A stretch of DNA of 64,000 bases, taken from an uncultured beta proteobacterium. GTDB lineage: Bacteria; Pseudomonadota; Gammaproteobacteria; Burkholderiales; Burkholderiaceae_C. Within the stretch, counting starts at the first letter, position 1. Each line of letters starts with the position of its first letter. Below the pieces are notes generated by a model that saw only the letters and a program-made list of their open reading frames with translations, was not told where the DNA came from and did not search any database. Below are positions 20,277 through 29,066 of this stretch, in pieces. The DNA lies in NCBI GenBank assembly GCA_903876735.1, contig CAIRAW010000016.1:1-64000 (forward strand), in the 5' to 3' direction. Made by a program: the position numbers and the translations under genes.

Positions 20277-21644
20277 TTGAGCAACACGCAATCAAGCATA
20301 ACAAACATGAGTAATACCGAAACTTCAGCTCCGCCGATAGCCGAACTGCGCGCCGTCAACAAGTCGTTTATCACGGCCGGCGGGCACGAACTAAAAGTGC
20401 TGGAGCAAATTGATGTTGCTGTGCATGCGGGTGAGTTGCTGGCCTTGCTGGGCCAATCCGGTTCTGGCAAGTCAACCATTCTGCGTTGCCTCACCGGTCT
20501 CATTGAACCCACCTCGGGGCGCGTTTTGCGCAATGGCGAAGCCTTGCATGGCGTCAACGAAGATGCTTCAGTTGTGTTTCAGACCTTTGCCTTGTATCCC
20601 TGGCTGACGGTCGAACAGAACGTCGCGGTGGGCTTGATGGCCCATGAGCTAAGCCGTGATGAGCGCGATACCGCCGTGGACCGGGCCATCGAGTTGATCG
20701 GCTTGGGCAACTACCACACGGCCTATCCGCGTGAGTTGTCAGGTGGCATGCGTCAGCGCGTCGGCATTGCGCGCGCGCTGGTGTCGCAGCCCCGCCTATT
20801 GTGTCTGGACGAAGCCTTCAGCGCGCTCGACGTACTGACGGGTGAAAATTTGCGGCAGGAATTGATCAGCTTGTGGCGTGCACCCGATACCGGCCTGAGC
20901 TCGATCTTTATGGTCACGCACAACATCGAAGAAGCGGTGGAGATGGCCACCCGCATTGTTGTCTTGTTTCCGCGACCAGGTCGACTCGGTCTTGTTTTGG
21001 ATAATCCATTGCCGTACCCGCGCGATACCAAGAGCCCGGAATTCCAGCGTTTGGTGAGCATCATTCATGAGTGCATTACCACCACCGCATTGCCAGATCA
21101 TCCGATTGAGGTGCCAGTGGCAGGTCAACCGATATCGCGGGCCCGCAATCGCATGGAGTCGATACCGCTGGTGCCGGTGGGCCAAATTCTGGGTTTGCTG
21201 AGCATCCTGCACGATTCACCGGAGTTGTCCAACATCTACGATATTTCTGATGAGATTGGCAGGGAGTTTGGCGAGACTATCTCGCTGGTCAAGGCTGCAG
21301 AGATTCTGGAACTGGTCGAGACTCCGAAAGACCAGGTTCGCTTTACTGAACTGGGACGGCGCTTTGTTGCTGCCGACCCGACTGGCCGCCACGCCATCTT
21401 TGCCGAACAGGTGTTCAAGCTTCGCCTGTTCCACATCATCATTGCTCTGCTGCATGAGTACGAGGAAGTTGAAGCTGAGCGTGTCATCAAGGATATTGGC
21501 AGCGCCTTGCCGTATGACAACCCCGAGAAGACCTTCCAGACCATGATTGCCTGGGGTCGCTATGCCGGTTTGATGGACTACAACGCCAAGACCGGCATGG
21601 TTTTTGTGCCAAAGGATGAGGCAGATGCACCCGACGGCGCCTGA
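20277..21644 (+). CDS. ABC transporter ATPase with C-terminal AAA-associated domain
   Basis: ATPase partner of the fused permease. Walker A GQSGSGKST, Q-loop VFQTFALYPWL, signature LSGGMRQRV and Walker B LLCLDEAF fill the first 230 residues, as in NitT/TauT ATPases. The remaining 190 or so residues form the winged-helix-like AAA-associated domain seen in a subset of these ATPases (ESIPLVPVGQILGLLSIL, DEIGREFGETISLVKAAEIL), probably regulatory. The start is a TTG just after the permease stop; an ATG ten codons later (MSNTETSAPP) is an alternative, neither with a strong ribosome site. Confidence 0.9.
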   Translation: MSNTQSSITNMSNTETSAPPIAELRAVNKSFITAGGHELKVLEQIDVAVHAGELLALLGQSGSGKSTILRCLTGLIEPTSGRVLRNGEALHGVNEDASVVFQTFALYPWLTVEQNVAVGLMAHELSRDERDTAVDRAIELIGLGNYHTAYPRELSGGMRQRVGIARALVSQPRLLCLDEAFSALDVLTGENLRQELISLWRAPDTGLSSIFMVTHNIEEAVEMATRIVVLFPRPGRLGLVLDNPLPYPRDTKSPEFQRLVSIIHECITTTALPDHPIEVPVAGQPISRARNRMESIPLVPVGQILGLLSILHDSPELSNIYDISDEIGREFGETISLVKAAEILELVETPKDQVRFTELGRRFVAADPTGRHAIFAEQVFKLRLFHIIIALLHEYEEVEAERVIKDIGSALPYDNPEKTFQTMIAWGRYAGLMDYNAKTGMVFVPKDEADAPDGA

Positions 21645-21797
21645 GCGCACCTAAATCAGTGCTTGCGCCCATTCACAACTTTAATCTGAAAATGTGCCAA
21701 GCGAAAGGCGTCGCCAAGCGACGGATGTCTGAGATGAAGACAAGTGCAAGGTCACGCTTTCTTTTCCCCTGGTGTTCACTTTAGGGCGCGTTAACTG

Positions 21798-22607
21798 ATG
21801 CTGAAAAAAGGCCCAAACGCACCCGCTTACGTGAAACCCGTTTCCCGCTTCAGTTTGTCCGCCATGATTGGGTTGCTCATTGCGCTCATGGCCCTATCGA
21901 CGCCCGCGGCCACATTAGCCAGCTACGGACAGGACGATCAGGTAATAGAAGCCTGCCTGCTGAATTTAACCGAAGACACGGTACGAATGTTCTGGCGTGG
22001 CCCGGATGGTTCAGTGCTTGGCAGTTTTGATCGTTTGAGCGCAAACCTGACAGCCCAGGATGAAAAACTGATTTGCGCGACCAATGCAGGTATCTATGGC
22101 ACGGACCTGCGTCCAATTGGCCTGTACATCGAAGCAGGTAAGGTGCTGCGAAAGCTCAATACTAGGAAAGAAGCGTACGGGAATTTTTATATGCAGCCCA
22201 ACGGTGTCTTCCTGTTGGCCGACGACCAGGCGGTTATTTTAACGACTGATGAAATGGCAAACGAATGGGAGTCTCGATTGCCTTTCGTTCGATACGCGAC
22301 ACAGTCAGGGCCAATTCTGCTGCGTAGTGGCCAAATAAATCCCTTGTTTACCCAAGGCTCGGACAATCGTGTCGTGCGTAATGCGGCTTGCACACTGACT
22401 GCTGATAAGTTTGCTTTAGTAAAAAGTCGGTTTCCCATCAACTTCTACGACTTCGCCCGACAATTGCGTGACAAACTGAGTTGCCGGGATGCCCTGTTTT
22501 TGGATGGATCCATTTCGCAGCTCTATCCCTTTGATCTCGGAATCCGTGGCCAGCATTTTGGCGTCATCATTGGCGCAACGGCTTTGACCACTGTCCCGGG
22601 ACGTTGA
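21798..22607 (+). CDS. Phosphodiester glycosidase (NAGPA / DUF2233) family protein
   Basis: Exported protein of 269 residues with an N-terminal membrane segment (FSLSAMIGLLIALMALS). The NAGPA-like domain is recognised by CATNAGIYGTDLRPIGLYIEAGK, GNFYMQPNGVFLL, TQSGPILLRSG and DALFLDGSISQLY. The family includes the mammalian uncovering enzyme and bacterial phosphodiester glycosidases acting on sugar phosphodiesters. The substrate here is unknown. It stands alone between the ABC genes and the inverted small-ORF repeat. Confidence 0.85.
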   Translation: MLKKGPNAPAYVKPVSRFSLSAMIGLLIALMALSTPAATLASYGQDDQVIEACLLNLTEDTVRMFWRGPDGSVLGSFDRLSANLTAQDEKLICATNAGIYGTDLRPIGLYIEAGKVLRKLNTRKEAYGNFYMQPNGVFLLADDQAVILTTDEMANEWESRLPFVRYATQSGPILLRSGQINPLFTQGSDNRVVRNAACTLTADKFALVKSRFPINFYDFARQLRDKLSCRDALFLDGSISQLYPFDLGIRGQHFGVIIGATALTTVPGR

Positions 22608-22683
22608 TGATGTGTACCTGAGCACATTCGACTGTGTTGGCACAACGTGCCGACCGGATAAGTCGCCGGAAAGAACTACCCAC

Positions 22684-22770
22684 TTATTGGCCTGGAAAGT
22701 ATGTGCCGTAAATAATAAATATCGCAGTCACAATGAAGATAACGATGATCGCAAGGCGTATAAATTTCAA
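22684..22770 (-). CDS. Small single-pass membrane peptide (28 aa), conserved with repeat copy
   Basis: A short gene with a TTG start: LKFIRLAIIVIFIVT, then AIFIIYGTYFPGQ and TAA. It has a basic N-terminus, one hydrophobic segment of about 16 residues and a polar tail, the pattern of bacterial small membrane proteins. AGAGG lies 8 bases before the start. Leader, ribosome site and first codons recur at 18334-18401, which supports it as a real translated unit. I do not recognise a family. Confidence 0.5.
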   Translation of the reverse strand: MKFIRLAIIVIFIVTAIFIIYGTYFPGQ

Positions 22771-22813
22771 GACAGTAACCTCTTTGGGGGCAGTTTTGTC
22801 GGGATTCTAGTTG
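22746..22813 (-). repeat. 68-base repeat, copy B (contains small-ORF start)
   Basis: Inverted copy of 18334-18401, 58 of 68 bases identical. It keeps the ribosome site CAAAGAGGTTA and the ORF beginning; the start codon changed from ATG to TTG. Together with the 23508-23798 gap, the surrounding bases show no other feature. Confidence 0.8.
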
Positions 22814-22907
22814 CGCGGTAAACCCGCGCTCGACACGGACATGCCATCTACCCAAGCCGAAGGGTTTTCCGTTACCATCAAATGGTCCAATCCGAAAAGG
22901 TAACAAA

Positions 22908-23507
22908 ATGACTCAAGAAGTGAATTATCGGGCACTGCAAAAGACGCCAATCTCGCCGCTGGGTTGCCACTTGCTGGAAGCCTTTAATCCACCTGCAGTT
23001 GGAGCCGATTCGCCGGCGATTCTTGTGATGACCGACCTCTCCAGAGTGCCTTCCGCCACCATCATTTCAGATGCAACGCTTGAAGAAGCGAACCACTCCA
23101 TGCTGGTTCGCGGCGTGAGGTTGCTTTTGGTGGTGGACGACGGCAACAGAATTGCGGGTTTGGTAACCACGGTTGACGTACTCGGGGAAAAGCCAGTGCT
23201 GGTTTCCCAGAAACGTCAATGCAAGCGCAGTGAACTGCGGGTTGCGGATGTAATGGTGCCGGTCGAGAAGATGGAGGCACTGAGTATTGAGGACGTGAAG
23301 AAAGCCTGTGTTGGCAACATAGTGGCTTCCCTGAAATCAGACGGTCGAGCTCATGCCATAGTTGTTGGTCAAGGACAAGATGGAAGACTCTCCCTGTTGG
23401 GAATATTTTCAACGTCGCAGATCGCACGTCAGTTGGGAGTCCAGATTCACACCCATGAAATGGCCAGAACTTTCGCTGAAATTGAAGCTGTCATTGCCGG
23501 GGTCTGA
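22908..23507 (+). CDS. CBS domain-containing protein
   Basis: Soluble 199-residue protein with two CBS motifs: residues 35-95 (ILVMTDLSRVPSATIISDATLEEA and VRLLLVVDDGNRIAGLVTTVDVLG) and 115-180 (VADVMVPVEKMEALSIEDV). CBS pairs usually sense adenosyl nucleotides. Nothing else is fused to it, so its target is unknown. AAAGG precedes the ATG. It is transcribed away from the small ORF at 22684. Confidence 0.85.
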   Translation: MTQEVNYRALQKTPISPLGCHLLEAFNPPAVGADSPAILVMTDLSRVPSATIISDATLEEANHSMLVRGVRLLLVVDDGNRIAGLVTTVDVLGEKPVLVSQKRQCKRSELRVADVMVPVEKMEALSIEDVKKACVGNIVASLKSDGRAHAIVVGQGQDGRLSLLGIFSTSQIARQLGVQIHTHEMARTFAEIEAVIAGV

Positions 23508-23798
23508 TGCCGAAACATCGTGCGGCGTTTGCCGGCGGGCAAGGCTTCCGATCACATCGACTGGAATCAACGCAACAATAGACTTGGGTTTGGCATCGGT
23601 GCTGCTGATTGCCGCGCTTGAGGGCTGCGCTGCGCCCCGGGACTCAAGCGTTTCAGTAGCACAGAACGCGAGTATCGAAGCCTACCCGATTCGGGTCCTC
23701 GGCTGAAGCGGGCGCGAGGTCGGTCCGGGGAATGGATTCCACCAGAAAGTCGTGCCAAGGTATACAGTGAAGAGTGTCCATACTTCGGGGGGTTGCTC

Positions 23799-24542
23799 AT
23801 GAACTTTAGAAGGCTTGTTGCTGTCGCTGCACTTTGTATTAGCAGCGTTGTAAGCGCCGCAGAAATCAGATTGCTGGCGGCCGGCGCAACGGAGGAAATT
23901 TGCTCTGAACTCATTCCTGCTTTTGAGTCGGCCACGGGGCACAAGGTGGTAGCGACATGGGCGGGAACCGTCGATATCAAGAAGAGGATCGCCGCTGGAG
24001 AGGTGTTCGACGCGGTGATAGTCGGGGCCGTGGAAGTGGACGCATTTATCGCGCAAGGCAAGGTCGTGTCGGGCAGCCGGGTAGACCTGATGAAATCCGG
24101 AGTAGGCGTTGCGGTTCGCGCTGGAGCATCGAAGCCGGACATTCGTTCCGTCGATTCGCTTAGAAAGACGCTAGTCGACGCCAGGTCGATTGCCTATTCG
24201 ACGGGGCCAAGCGGTATCTACGTGGCTAAATTGATCGAGCGGATGGGAATTGCAGGGCAGGTGAAATCCAAAGTGATGACCGCTAAGACGGGCGTGAGGG
24301 TTGGGACACTCGTTGCGCGCGGAGAAGCGGAAATTGGCTTCCAACAGGTGAGCGAACTGATCCACGATTCCGGCATCGAATATGTAGGACCGTTGCCAGG
24401 GGATCTTCAGAGCATCACGGTGTACTCTGCTGGTATCCACAGCCAGAGCGGCCAGCCTGCGGCGGCCAAGGCATTGATCGATTTCGTTGCCACACCGGCC
24501 TCGGGAGTGGTAATTAAAAAGAACGGAATGGACCCAGCATAG
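23799..24542 (+). CDS. ModA-like periplasmic substrate-binding protein
   Basis: Exported binding protein of 247 residues with signal peptide MNFRRLVAVAALCISSVVSA. The mature protein starts EIRLLAAGATEEICSELIPAFES, typical of molybdate/anion-binding ModA relatives, with WAGTVDIKKRIAAGE and YSTGPSGIYVAKLIERMGI later. No permease or ATPase gene lies nearby, so it is an orphan; this branch of ModA-like proteins often lacks the molybdate ligands. G-rich GGGGGG sits 7 bases before the chosen ATG. Confidence 0.8.
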   Translation: MNFRRLVAVAALCISSVVSAAEIRLLAAGATEEICSELIPAFESATGHKVVATWAGTVDIKKRIAAGEVFDAVIVGAVEVDAFIAQGKVVSGSRVDLMKSGVGVAVRAGASKPDIRSVDSLRKTLVDARSIAYSTGPSGIYVAKLIERMGIAGQVKSKVMTAKTGVRVGTLVARGEAEIGFQQVSELIHDSGIEYVGPLPGDLQSITVYSAGIHSQSGQPAAAKALIDFVATPASGVVIKKNGMDPA

Positions 24543-25102
24543 CCTGCCCTGCCACCAACCAAGTGTGAGGTGTATGCAATGGCTGCAATCTGATGTACCG
24601 CGGCCGCCAAATCAGTGTCAAATTCCAAAGCTTCGGCGTTCGGTCATGGTGGGGTCTTTCCGCTCACGGATGGTACTGGAATGACTCTTCCCGCTGCGCA
24701 AGAGCCACACAGAGAGAAAGTTCCATTTCGCTCCTCGAATGACTGCTGCCGATCTTTGCGTCAACTCTACGACTGGTATCGAGAACAAACGTGAACGACC
24801 CTTGTTGGTCGGCAGCCGAATTTCAAAAGTCAGATCAATCTGCCGAAGACCGGTCACTGGAATATCAAACGGGTTCGACATGCCAATGTCGGTTGACGGG
24901 CAGGCAATTCACAAAAGCGTGGACCCGCATACGACCAGGTGCGGACGGATAGCTTTATTCTCGAAAGCGGTCACAGGCTTGACGCAAAACTCAGCAGCAG
25001 TCATTCAGTATCTTGATTCTGAAGGCGAGTGCGAGCGGTTTTTTGAGTTGTCTTGTTCCGCAGCAGGCGTACGTCATAAATGTGTGCGAATCCGGCTGCA
25101 CA
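24543..25102. other. Intergenic stretch, no confident gene
   Basis: About 560 bases. A plus-strand frame from 24739 is open for over 100 codons, but its sequence has no family signature, an odd composition and no ribosome site. I see no repeat or structured RNA I can name. Confidence 0.45.
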
Positions 25103-25747
25103 ATGTCTGCCATGAATGAACGCAGTCAATCCCGGGGTGAGGAAATCGCTAACAGCATCAGCCACGGTGTGGCACTGCTGGCAGCGATCTCCGCAGTGCC
25201 GTTCCTGATTGTCTCGGCCAGCCACCTTAGTGTTGCCAGTTTCATTGGTGCGATTGTGTTTGGTGGCACGATGGTCTTTCTGTACCTGACCTCAACGCTT
25301 TACCACGCCTTGCCACAGGGGCGGGCCAAGCGAGTATTCCTTAAGCTCGACTACGGCGCTATCTACCTGTTCATTGCCGGCAGCTACACCCCCTTCGCCC
25401 TGGGCGCGCTCAACGGCGCCTGGGGCTGGACGTTGTTCGTAGTGGTGTGGACGCTGGCAACAGTTGGCACCACGCTCAAAGCGTTGGACCGTTTGTCGCA
25501 TCCGTGGCTGTCCACCGGCCTATATTTGGTGATGGGCTGGCTGGTGCTGATTGCAGCAGTGCCACTGGTCGAGCATATGCCTTTGCGTGGCGTGTTGTGG
25601 CTGCTTGCCGGCGGGCTGGCTTACACCGCAGGCGTCGTGTTCTTTGTGCTCGACACGCGGGTTCGCTATGCACATTCGGTCTGGCACGGGTTTGTCGCTG
25701 CCGGCACCGGGTGCCATTTCTTTGCGGTGTTGAGATACGCGACCTGA
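25103..25747 (+). CDS. Haemolysin III (TrhA/PAQR) family membrane protein
   Basis: Seven-pass inner-membrane protein of about 214 residues. Family marks are EEIANSISHGVALLAA near the start, TSTLYHALPQGRAKRVFLKLDYGAIYLFIAGSYTPF in the middle and HSVWHGFVAAGTGCHFFAV at the end, containing the conserved His residues of a putative metal site. In other bacteria relatives affect membrane-energy homeostasis; the name haemolysin is historical. Two ATGs (MSAMNE) are possible starts. No operon partner. Confidence 0.92.
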   Translation: MSAMNERSQSRGEEIANSISHGVALLAAISAVPFLIVSASHLSVASFIGAIVFGGTMVFLYLTSTLYHALPQGRAKRVFLKLDYGAIYLFIAGSYTPFALGALNGAWGWTLFVVVWTLATVGTTLKALDRLSHPWLSTGLYLVMGWLVLIAAVPLVEHMPLRGVLWLLAGGLAYTAGVVFFVLDTRVRYAHSVWHGFVAAGTGCHFFAVLRYAT

Positions 25748-26110
25748 TGATTGCCATGATAGGTGCAGCGCGCAGCGCCGGCCCATCTGAAAGGCCCATG
25801 GAAACCAAATTGACCATCCGTTTTCACTGAACGTCGCGCGTGTCGCTGGTTGCTGTCAGAAGCTGACCCGAGGTACACAACATCTTGGGCGTACATCCCG
25901 GCGGTGAAGGTGTAACCGGCGTCTGTAGGGCCTTGTGCAGACTCTGGCTTGGGGACAACTTCCGTTGGTGATCTTGTGAATTGTGCGTGAAGATTCCCGA
26001 AATCTGTGGTCGATTCGCCTTACGGAAAATTACACAATTGCCACAAGGTTGTCATGCGGTCTCGTCAATCTTAAACAAGATTGGCTTGAGTCAGTTTGTG
26101 GAGGATAAAC
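25748..26110. other. Intergenic stretch, no gene seen
   Basis: About 360 bases. Nothing recognisable except the strong ribosome site GGAGG at its right end, which serves the small ORF beginning at 26111. Confidence 0.45.
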
Positions 26111-26254
26111 ATGATGGCGCCCCTGCTTTGCAACCTGACGGATGTACAACAATCCCTCAATGAATTGGACGATGCTGAAGACTTGAACGAGGTGAAGCGC
26201 TCGGCCTTGGCCAATGACGTGCGAAAGGTGCACCATGAACGCCAGCATCCATGA
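26111..26254 (+). CDS. Small ORF of 47 aa, translationally coupled to the next gene
   Basis: Reads MMAPLLCNLTDVQQSLNELD, then an acidic/basic helical stretch ending HHERQHP. It has the best ribosome site in this region (GGAGG, 6 bases before the ATG), and its end overlaps the next start by 20 bases, which favours real translation. No membrane segment or known domain. Possible leader peptide or small subunit; function unknown. Confidence 0.5.
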   Translation: MMAPLLCNLTDVQQSLNELDDAEDLNEVKRSALANDVRKVHHERQHP

Positions 26255-26693
26255 CCCAACTTTGCCGTCGCCGGCGGATGATTCGCAGCGATCACCCGAC
26301 TCCATATCGCAATTGGTGGCTGAAGTATACGAAACTGCACCGTTGACATTGCGGACCCACCTTCTTGAGCAGCTTATCAAGCCTTTGGGTGTTCTTGCGC
26401 TGGTCGCCATCTCGAATGGAATTTTCGCAAAAATTCGTTTCAAAAGTGGATGGCCAGACATGCACGTTCGCTGGGAGGATGCACAGAATGTTCAGTCCAA
26501 AGATGTGGCTGCGCTGGCAGAACGTGTACAGCAAGTCGGCCTTCATTCGTTTGACGGACTGGCAAAGATTTTGGCAACTTCACCAGTCTTGACAGGATCG
26601 GCCACTGCGACGGTCTTGCTGGCGCTGCTGTATAAAACTGCCAAAAATCGACGAGAGAGTGATGGAGCGGTGCAAAGTCAGCAAGATGCGTGA
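26235..26693 (+). CDS. Hypothetical protein with one or two membrane segments
   Basis: A 152-residue protein starting MNASIHDPTLPSP behind an AAAGGTG ribosome site. A moderately hydrophobic segment (IKPLGVLALVAISNGIFAKI) lies in the middle and a second (SATATVLLALLYKT) near the C-terminus, with a charged tail. I do not recognise the family. It overlaps both the 47-residue ORF before it and the DUF2189-like gene after it, so the three are likely one transcript. Confidence 0.6.
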   Translation: MNASIHDPTLPSPADDSQRSPDSISQLVAEVYETAPLTLRTHLLEQLIKPLGVLALVAISNGIFAKIRFKSGWPDMHVRWEDAQNVQSKDVAALAERVQQVGLHSFDGLAKILATSPVLTGSATATVLLALLYKTAKNRRESDGAVQSQQDA

Positions 26694-27090
26694 ACACTTA
26701 TGGGGTCGCGTATCCCTCGTCGTGACGGCATTGTTTTTCAACACCATCATTCCTTCGGACCTCGATGTAATGGATGCAGCACTTGACGCCGGTAATTGGG
26801 AGTTTCTTGCAACGTACATCATCGTCGGAGGTGGATTTACCGCGCTGATATTTTGCCTCTTGGTGGTATCGATTCCGATGATTCTGGACCGCGATACTGA
26901 TGCCATCACAGCCGTCATCACCAGCTTTCAGGCTGTTGGCAAGAACGCCGCCGTGATGTTGCTGTGGGCTGCGCTGATTGGTGTGTTAGTGCTGGTTTCT
27001 GTGCTGCTTCCCTATTCGGTCGGTGTGGTGGTTGTAGGCCCTCTGCTGGGACACGCCAGTTGGTACGCATATCGAGACTCGGTACGTTGA
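26662..27090 (+). CDS. DUF2189-like membrane protein, half length
   Basis: About 142 residues with four predicted membrane spans. The segment VVSIPMILDRDTDAITAVIT, later LLWAALIGVLVLVSVLLPY and the end PLLGHASWYAYRDSV match the C-terminal half of DUF2189 integral membrane proteins, which are normally about 260 residues. The N-terminal half is absent and replaced by the unrelated upstream gene, so this is either a natural half-length form or a truncated gene. The start is uncertain (GTG, ATG and a later ATG are close together). Confidence 0.65.
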   Translation: MERCKVSKMREHLWGRVSLVVTALFFNTIIPSDLDVMDAALDAGNWEFLATYIIVGGGFTALIFCLLVVSIPMILDRDTDAITAVITSFQAVGKNAAVMLLWAALIGVLVLVSVLLPYSVGVVVVGPLLGHASWYAYRDSVR

Positions 27091-27390
27091 TTGTTCGAGG
27101 TCGCTTTGTACTGCGGCGGAATCTATGTGGCATCGGGCAATTCCCTGTGGTTTGGAGCAAGAACATTCCTCCGAGTGATGTGACCATATAAAAGTAGCAA
27201 TCGACTTTGGAAATTGAACTTCAACAAGCGTCCGGTGGTGGGCGACTCTTGCGCTGCGATCCGGGTTCGCAGACAGCCTATGACGCATAAGACATTGCAC
27301 TGCGCAATGCCGTCGCTCGATTGACATGGCTGAATTGGGACCTTGCATTGATTTGTAAGTGTCATACTAGGGAAAACCCTATACTAAACC
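27091..27390. other. Intergenic region upstream of the patatin gene
   Basis: Three hundred bases without a recognisable gene. The right end holds a probable promoter: TATACT at 27380-27385, 5 bases before the ATG of the patatin gene, which would give a leaderless or nearly leaderless transcript, overlapped by a palindrome. Confidence 0.4.
27368..27381. promoter_or_regulatory. Palindrome TAGGG-AAAA-CCCTA overlapping the patatin promoter
   Basis: Perfect 5-base inverted repeat with a 4-base spacer, touching the -10-like TATACT. Its position suggests a repressor operator. No regulator is encoded next to it, so the protein that binds is unknown. Confidence 0.45.
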
Positions 27391-28512
27391 ATGTCCAGCA
27401 GTTACCCAGCGCCAACTCGTCGACTTACAGCTTCAATGGTCACCCACAACGAATTGCGCAATCAACTAGAGACATTGAGGCGCTGGTGGCGAGGCCCAGC
27501 GCCTGCGATTACGCCGCCTCGCTTGAGTTTGGCATTGCAAGGAGGTGGCGCCCACGGTGCGTTTACCTGGGGCGTTCTGGACGCGTTGCTGGATGAGTCG
27601 GCACTTGACTTTGATGCGCTCAGCGGTAGCAGCGCGGGCGCAATCAACGCAGCGGTAATGACTCAGGGCTGGATCAAAGGTGGCAGACAAGGTGCAAGAC
27701 AGGCCTTGTCGGACTTCTGGCTTGAGGTGGGCAAGCAGATTCCCTGGCCCCTGTTGACCCAGGGCAATGGTGAGTCCCTCAGCCTTACGCCGGCGGCGAA
27801 GATGTTTGCAAGCTGGGTCGGACTGTTTTCGCCCAAAGATTTCAATCCCATGGCCCTCAACCCGCTGCGGGATGTGTTGAACAGGCAGATCGAATTTGAA
27901 CAAATCCGCCACAAGAGTCCATTCCAGCTATTCGTTGGCGCCACCCATGTCAACACTGGGAAATTGCGCTTGTTTCGTGAACAGGAATTGACCGTCGACA
28001 TGGTATTGGCATCGGCGTGCTTGCCAAAAATTCATCACACAGTGGAGATCGGCGGTGAGCCTTATTGGGACGGTGGCTTCTGCGCCAACCCCGCCGTATT
28101 TCCCTTGGTCCAGGATGCCAAAAGCATTGACGTTCTGCTGGTCTTGCTCGCCCCCCACCAGCACGACAAAACGCCTCAGTCCATGGAGGCGATTGAGTCC
28201 AGAATTCAGGAACTGGGCTTCAAGACGCATTTCCTGCGAGAGATGAATATGTACGCCCGTCAGTTGACTGCTTCAATGGCGTTGGACAACCGCCGCAGCA
28301 GCGGGACAAATGAGTTGCATCGGACGCGCTTCCACATGATCGACTCCAACCTCGACGTTCTGCAACGAAGCGAGACAAAAGTGCTGGCCTACCCGCCCTT
28401 TCTGGAGATGCTTAGAGATCAGGGACGCGAGCAAGCCAAGAACTGGCTGTCCCAACACGCAGCGTCCATTGGAAAACGCAGCAGTGTTGACCTGACGCAG
28501 TGGCTTGGCTGA
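27391..28512 (+). CDS. Patatin-like phospholipase family protein
   Basis: Predicted serine lipid acyl hydrolase of 373 residues. The oxyanion motif GGGAHGAF is at 51-58, the nucleophile elbow GSSAG at 79-83 (S81) and the catalytic aspartate in WDGGFCANP near residue 230. No signal peptide, so cytoplasmic or membrane-associated. Similar proteins in Burkholderiales often sit beside polyhydroxybutyrate genes, but none is visible here. Convergent with the small gene that ends 10 bases later. Confidence 0.9.
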   Translation: MSSSYPAPTRRLTASMVTHNELRNQLETLRRWWRGPAPAITPPRLSLALQGGGAHGAFTWGVLDALLDESALDFDALSGSSAGAINAAVMTQGWIKGGRQGARQALSDFWLEVGKQIPWPLLTQGNGESLSLTPAAKMFASWVGLFSPKDFNPMALNPLRDVLNRQIEFEQIRHKSPFQLFVGATHVNTGKLRLFREQELTVDMVLASACLPKIHHTVEIGGEPYWDGGFCANPAVFPLVQDAKSIDVLLVLLAPHQHDKTPQSMEAIESRIQELGFKTHFLREMNMYARQLTASMALDNRRSSGTNELHRTRFHMIDSNLDVLQRSETKVLAYPPFLEMLRDQGREQAKNWLSQHAASIGKRSSVDLTQWLG

Positions 28513-28522
28513 AGTTGCCCGT

Positions 28523-28780
28523 TCAGGGGTGCGGATAAAGCGCCGCCATCTGCAGCGAAAGGTCAAACAAACGAACTTTGCCGCTGGCGTAGCGGTCAAG
28601 GCGCCACTCGTTGAGAATCTTTATTGCCAACTCGAAGTTCTCGAACTCAAGTTTGTAAATATCAGAGATCGGAAAGTCTGCTTCCGACTCCAGTGCCAGC
28701 ACCAGTCTGGCCAGTGTCTTTGCGGAATCCGAGTCTGGTTGTTGCTGAATGAATTTGCGGGCTACTTTGATGGCATGCAT
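28523..28780 (-). CDS. Hypothetical 85-aa helical protein
   Basis: Starts MHAIKVARKFIQQQPDSDSA behind AAAGGTC and continues as an all-helical, charged sequence (LARLVLALESEADFPISDIY, FELAIKILNEWRLDRYASGK). Composition and codon use look genuinely coding. I do not recognise a family; no signal peptide or membrane span. Convergent with the patatin gene. Confidence 0.6.
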   Translation of the reverse strand: MHAIKVARKFIQQQPDSDSAKTLARLVLALESEADFPISDIYKLEFENFELAIKILNEWRLDRYASGKVRLFDLSLQMAALYPHP

Positions 28781-29066
28781 ACGATGACCTTTAAGTATTT
28801 GCTTGCATCCTGACAAATTTTCTGAATAGAAATTGTCCAGGACAAGACTCGCAGTGAGCCAAGGCGGAGCCATTATCCATTTTTTTCTTGCGGCGTTTAT
28901 GTTCCAGATCAAGCGAGAGCCGGACCGTCATCATCCTGAAATAGTCAGAAGTCATGATTCCGGAAAAAATTTGTCACAAACAGGAACTGTTGATGCTCAA
29001 GGAGAAAGTCTTTGCCCCGGTGTGTCAGCAGTCTATGCACAAACGCGCGTCAGACATACCCTGCTG

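Noticed and set aside
22612-22821. Plus-strand 69-codon frame after the phosphodiester glycosidase gene
   Set aside because: It lies opposite the small membrane ORF whose leader is conserved in a second copy; the plus-strand peptide is highly charged and unlike any family.
24739-25119. Plus-strand frame of 126 codons before the haemolysin III gene
   Set aside because: It overlaps the haemolysin III start and lacks a ribosome site and any family resemblance; probably non-coding.
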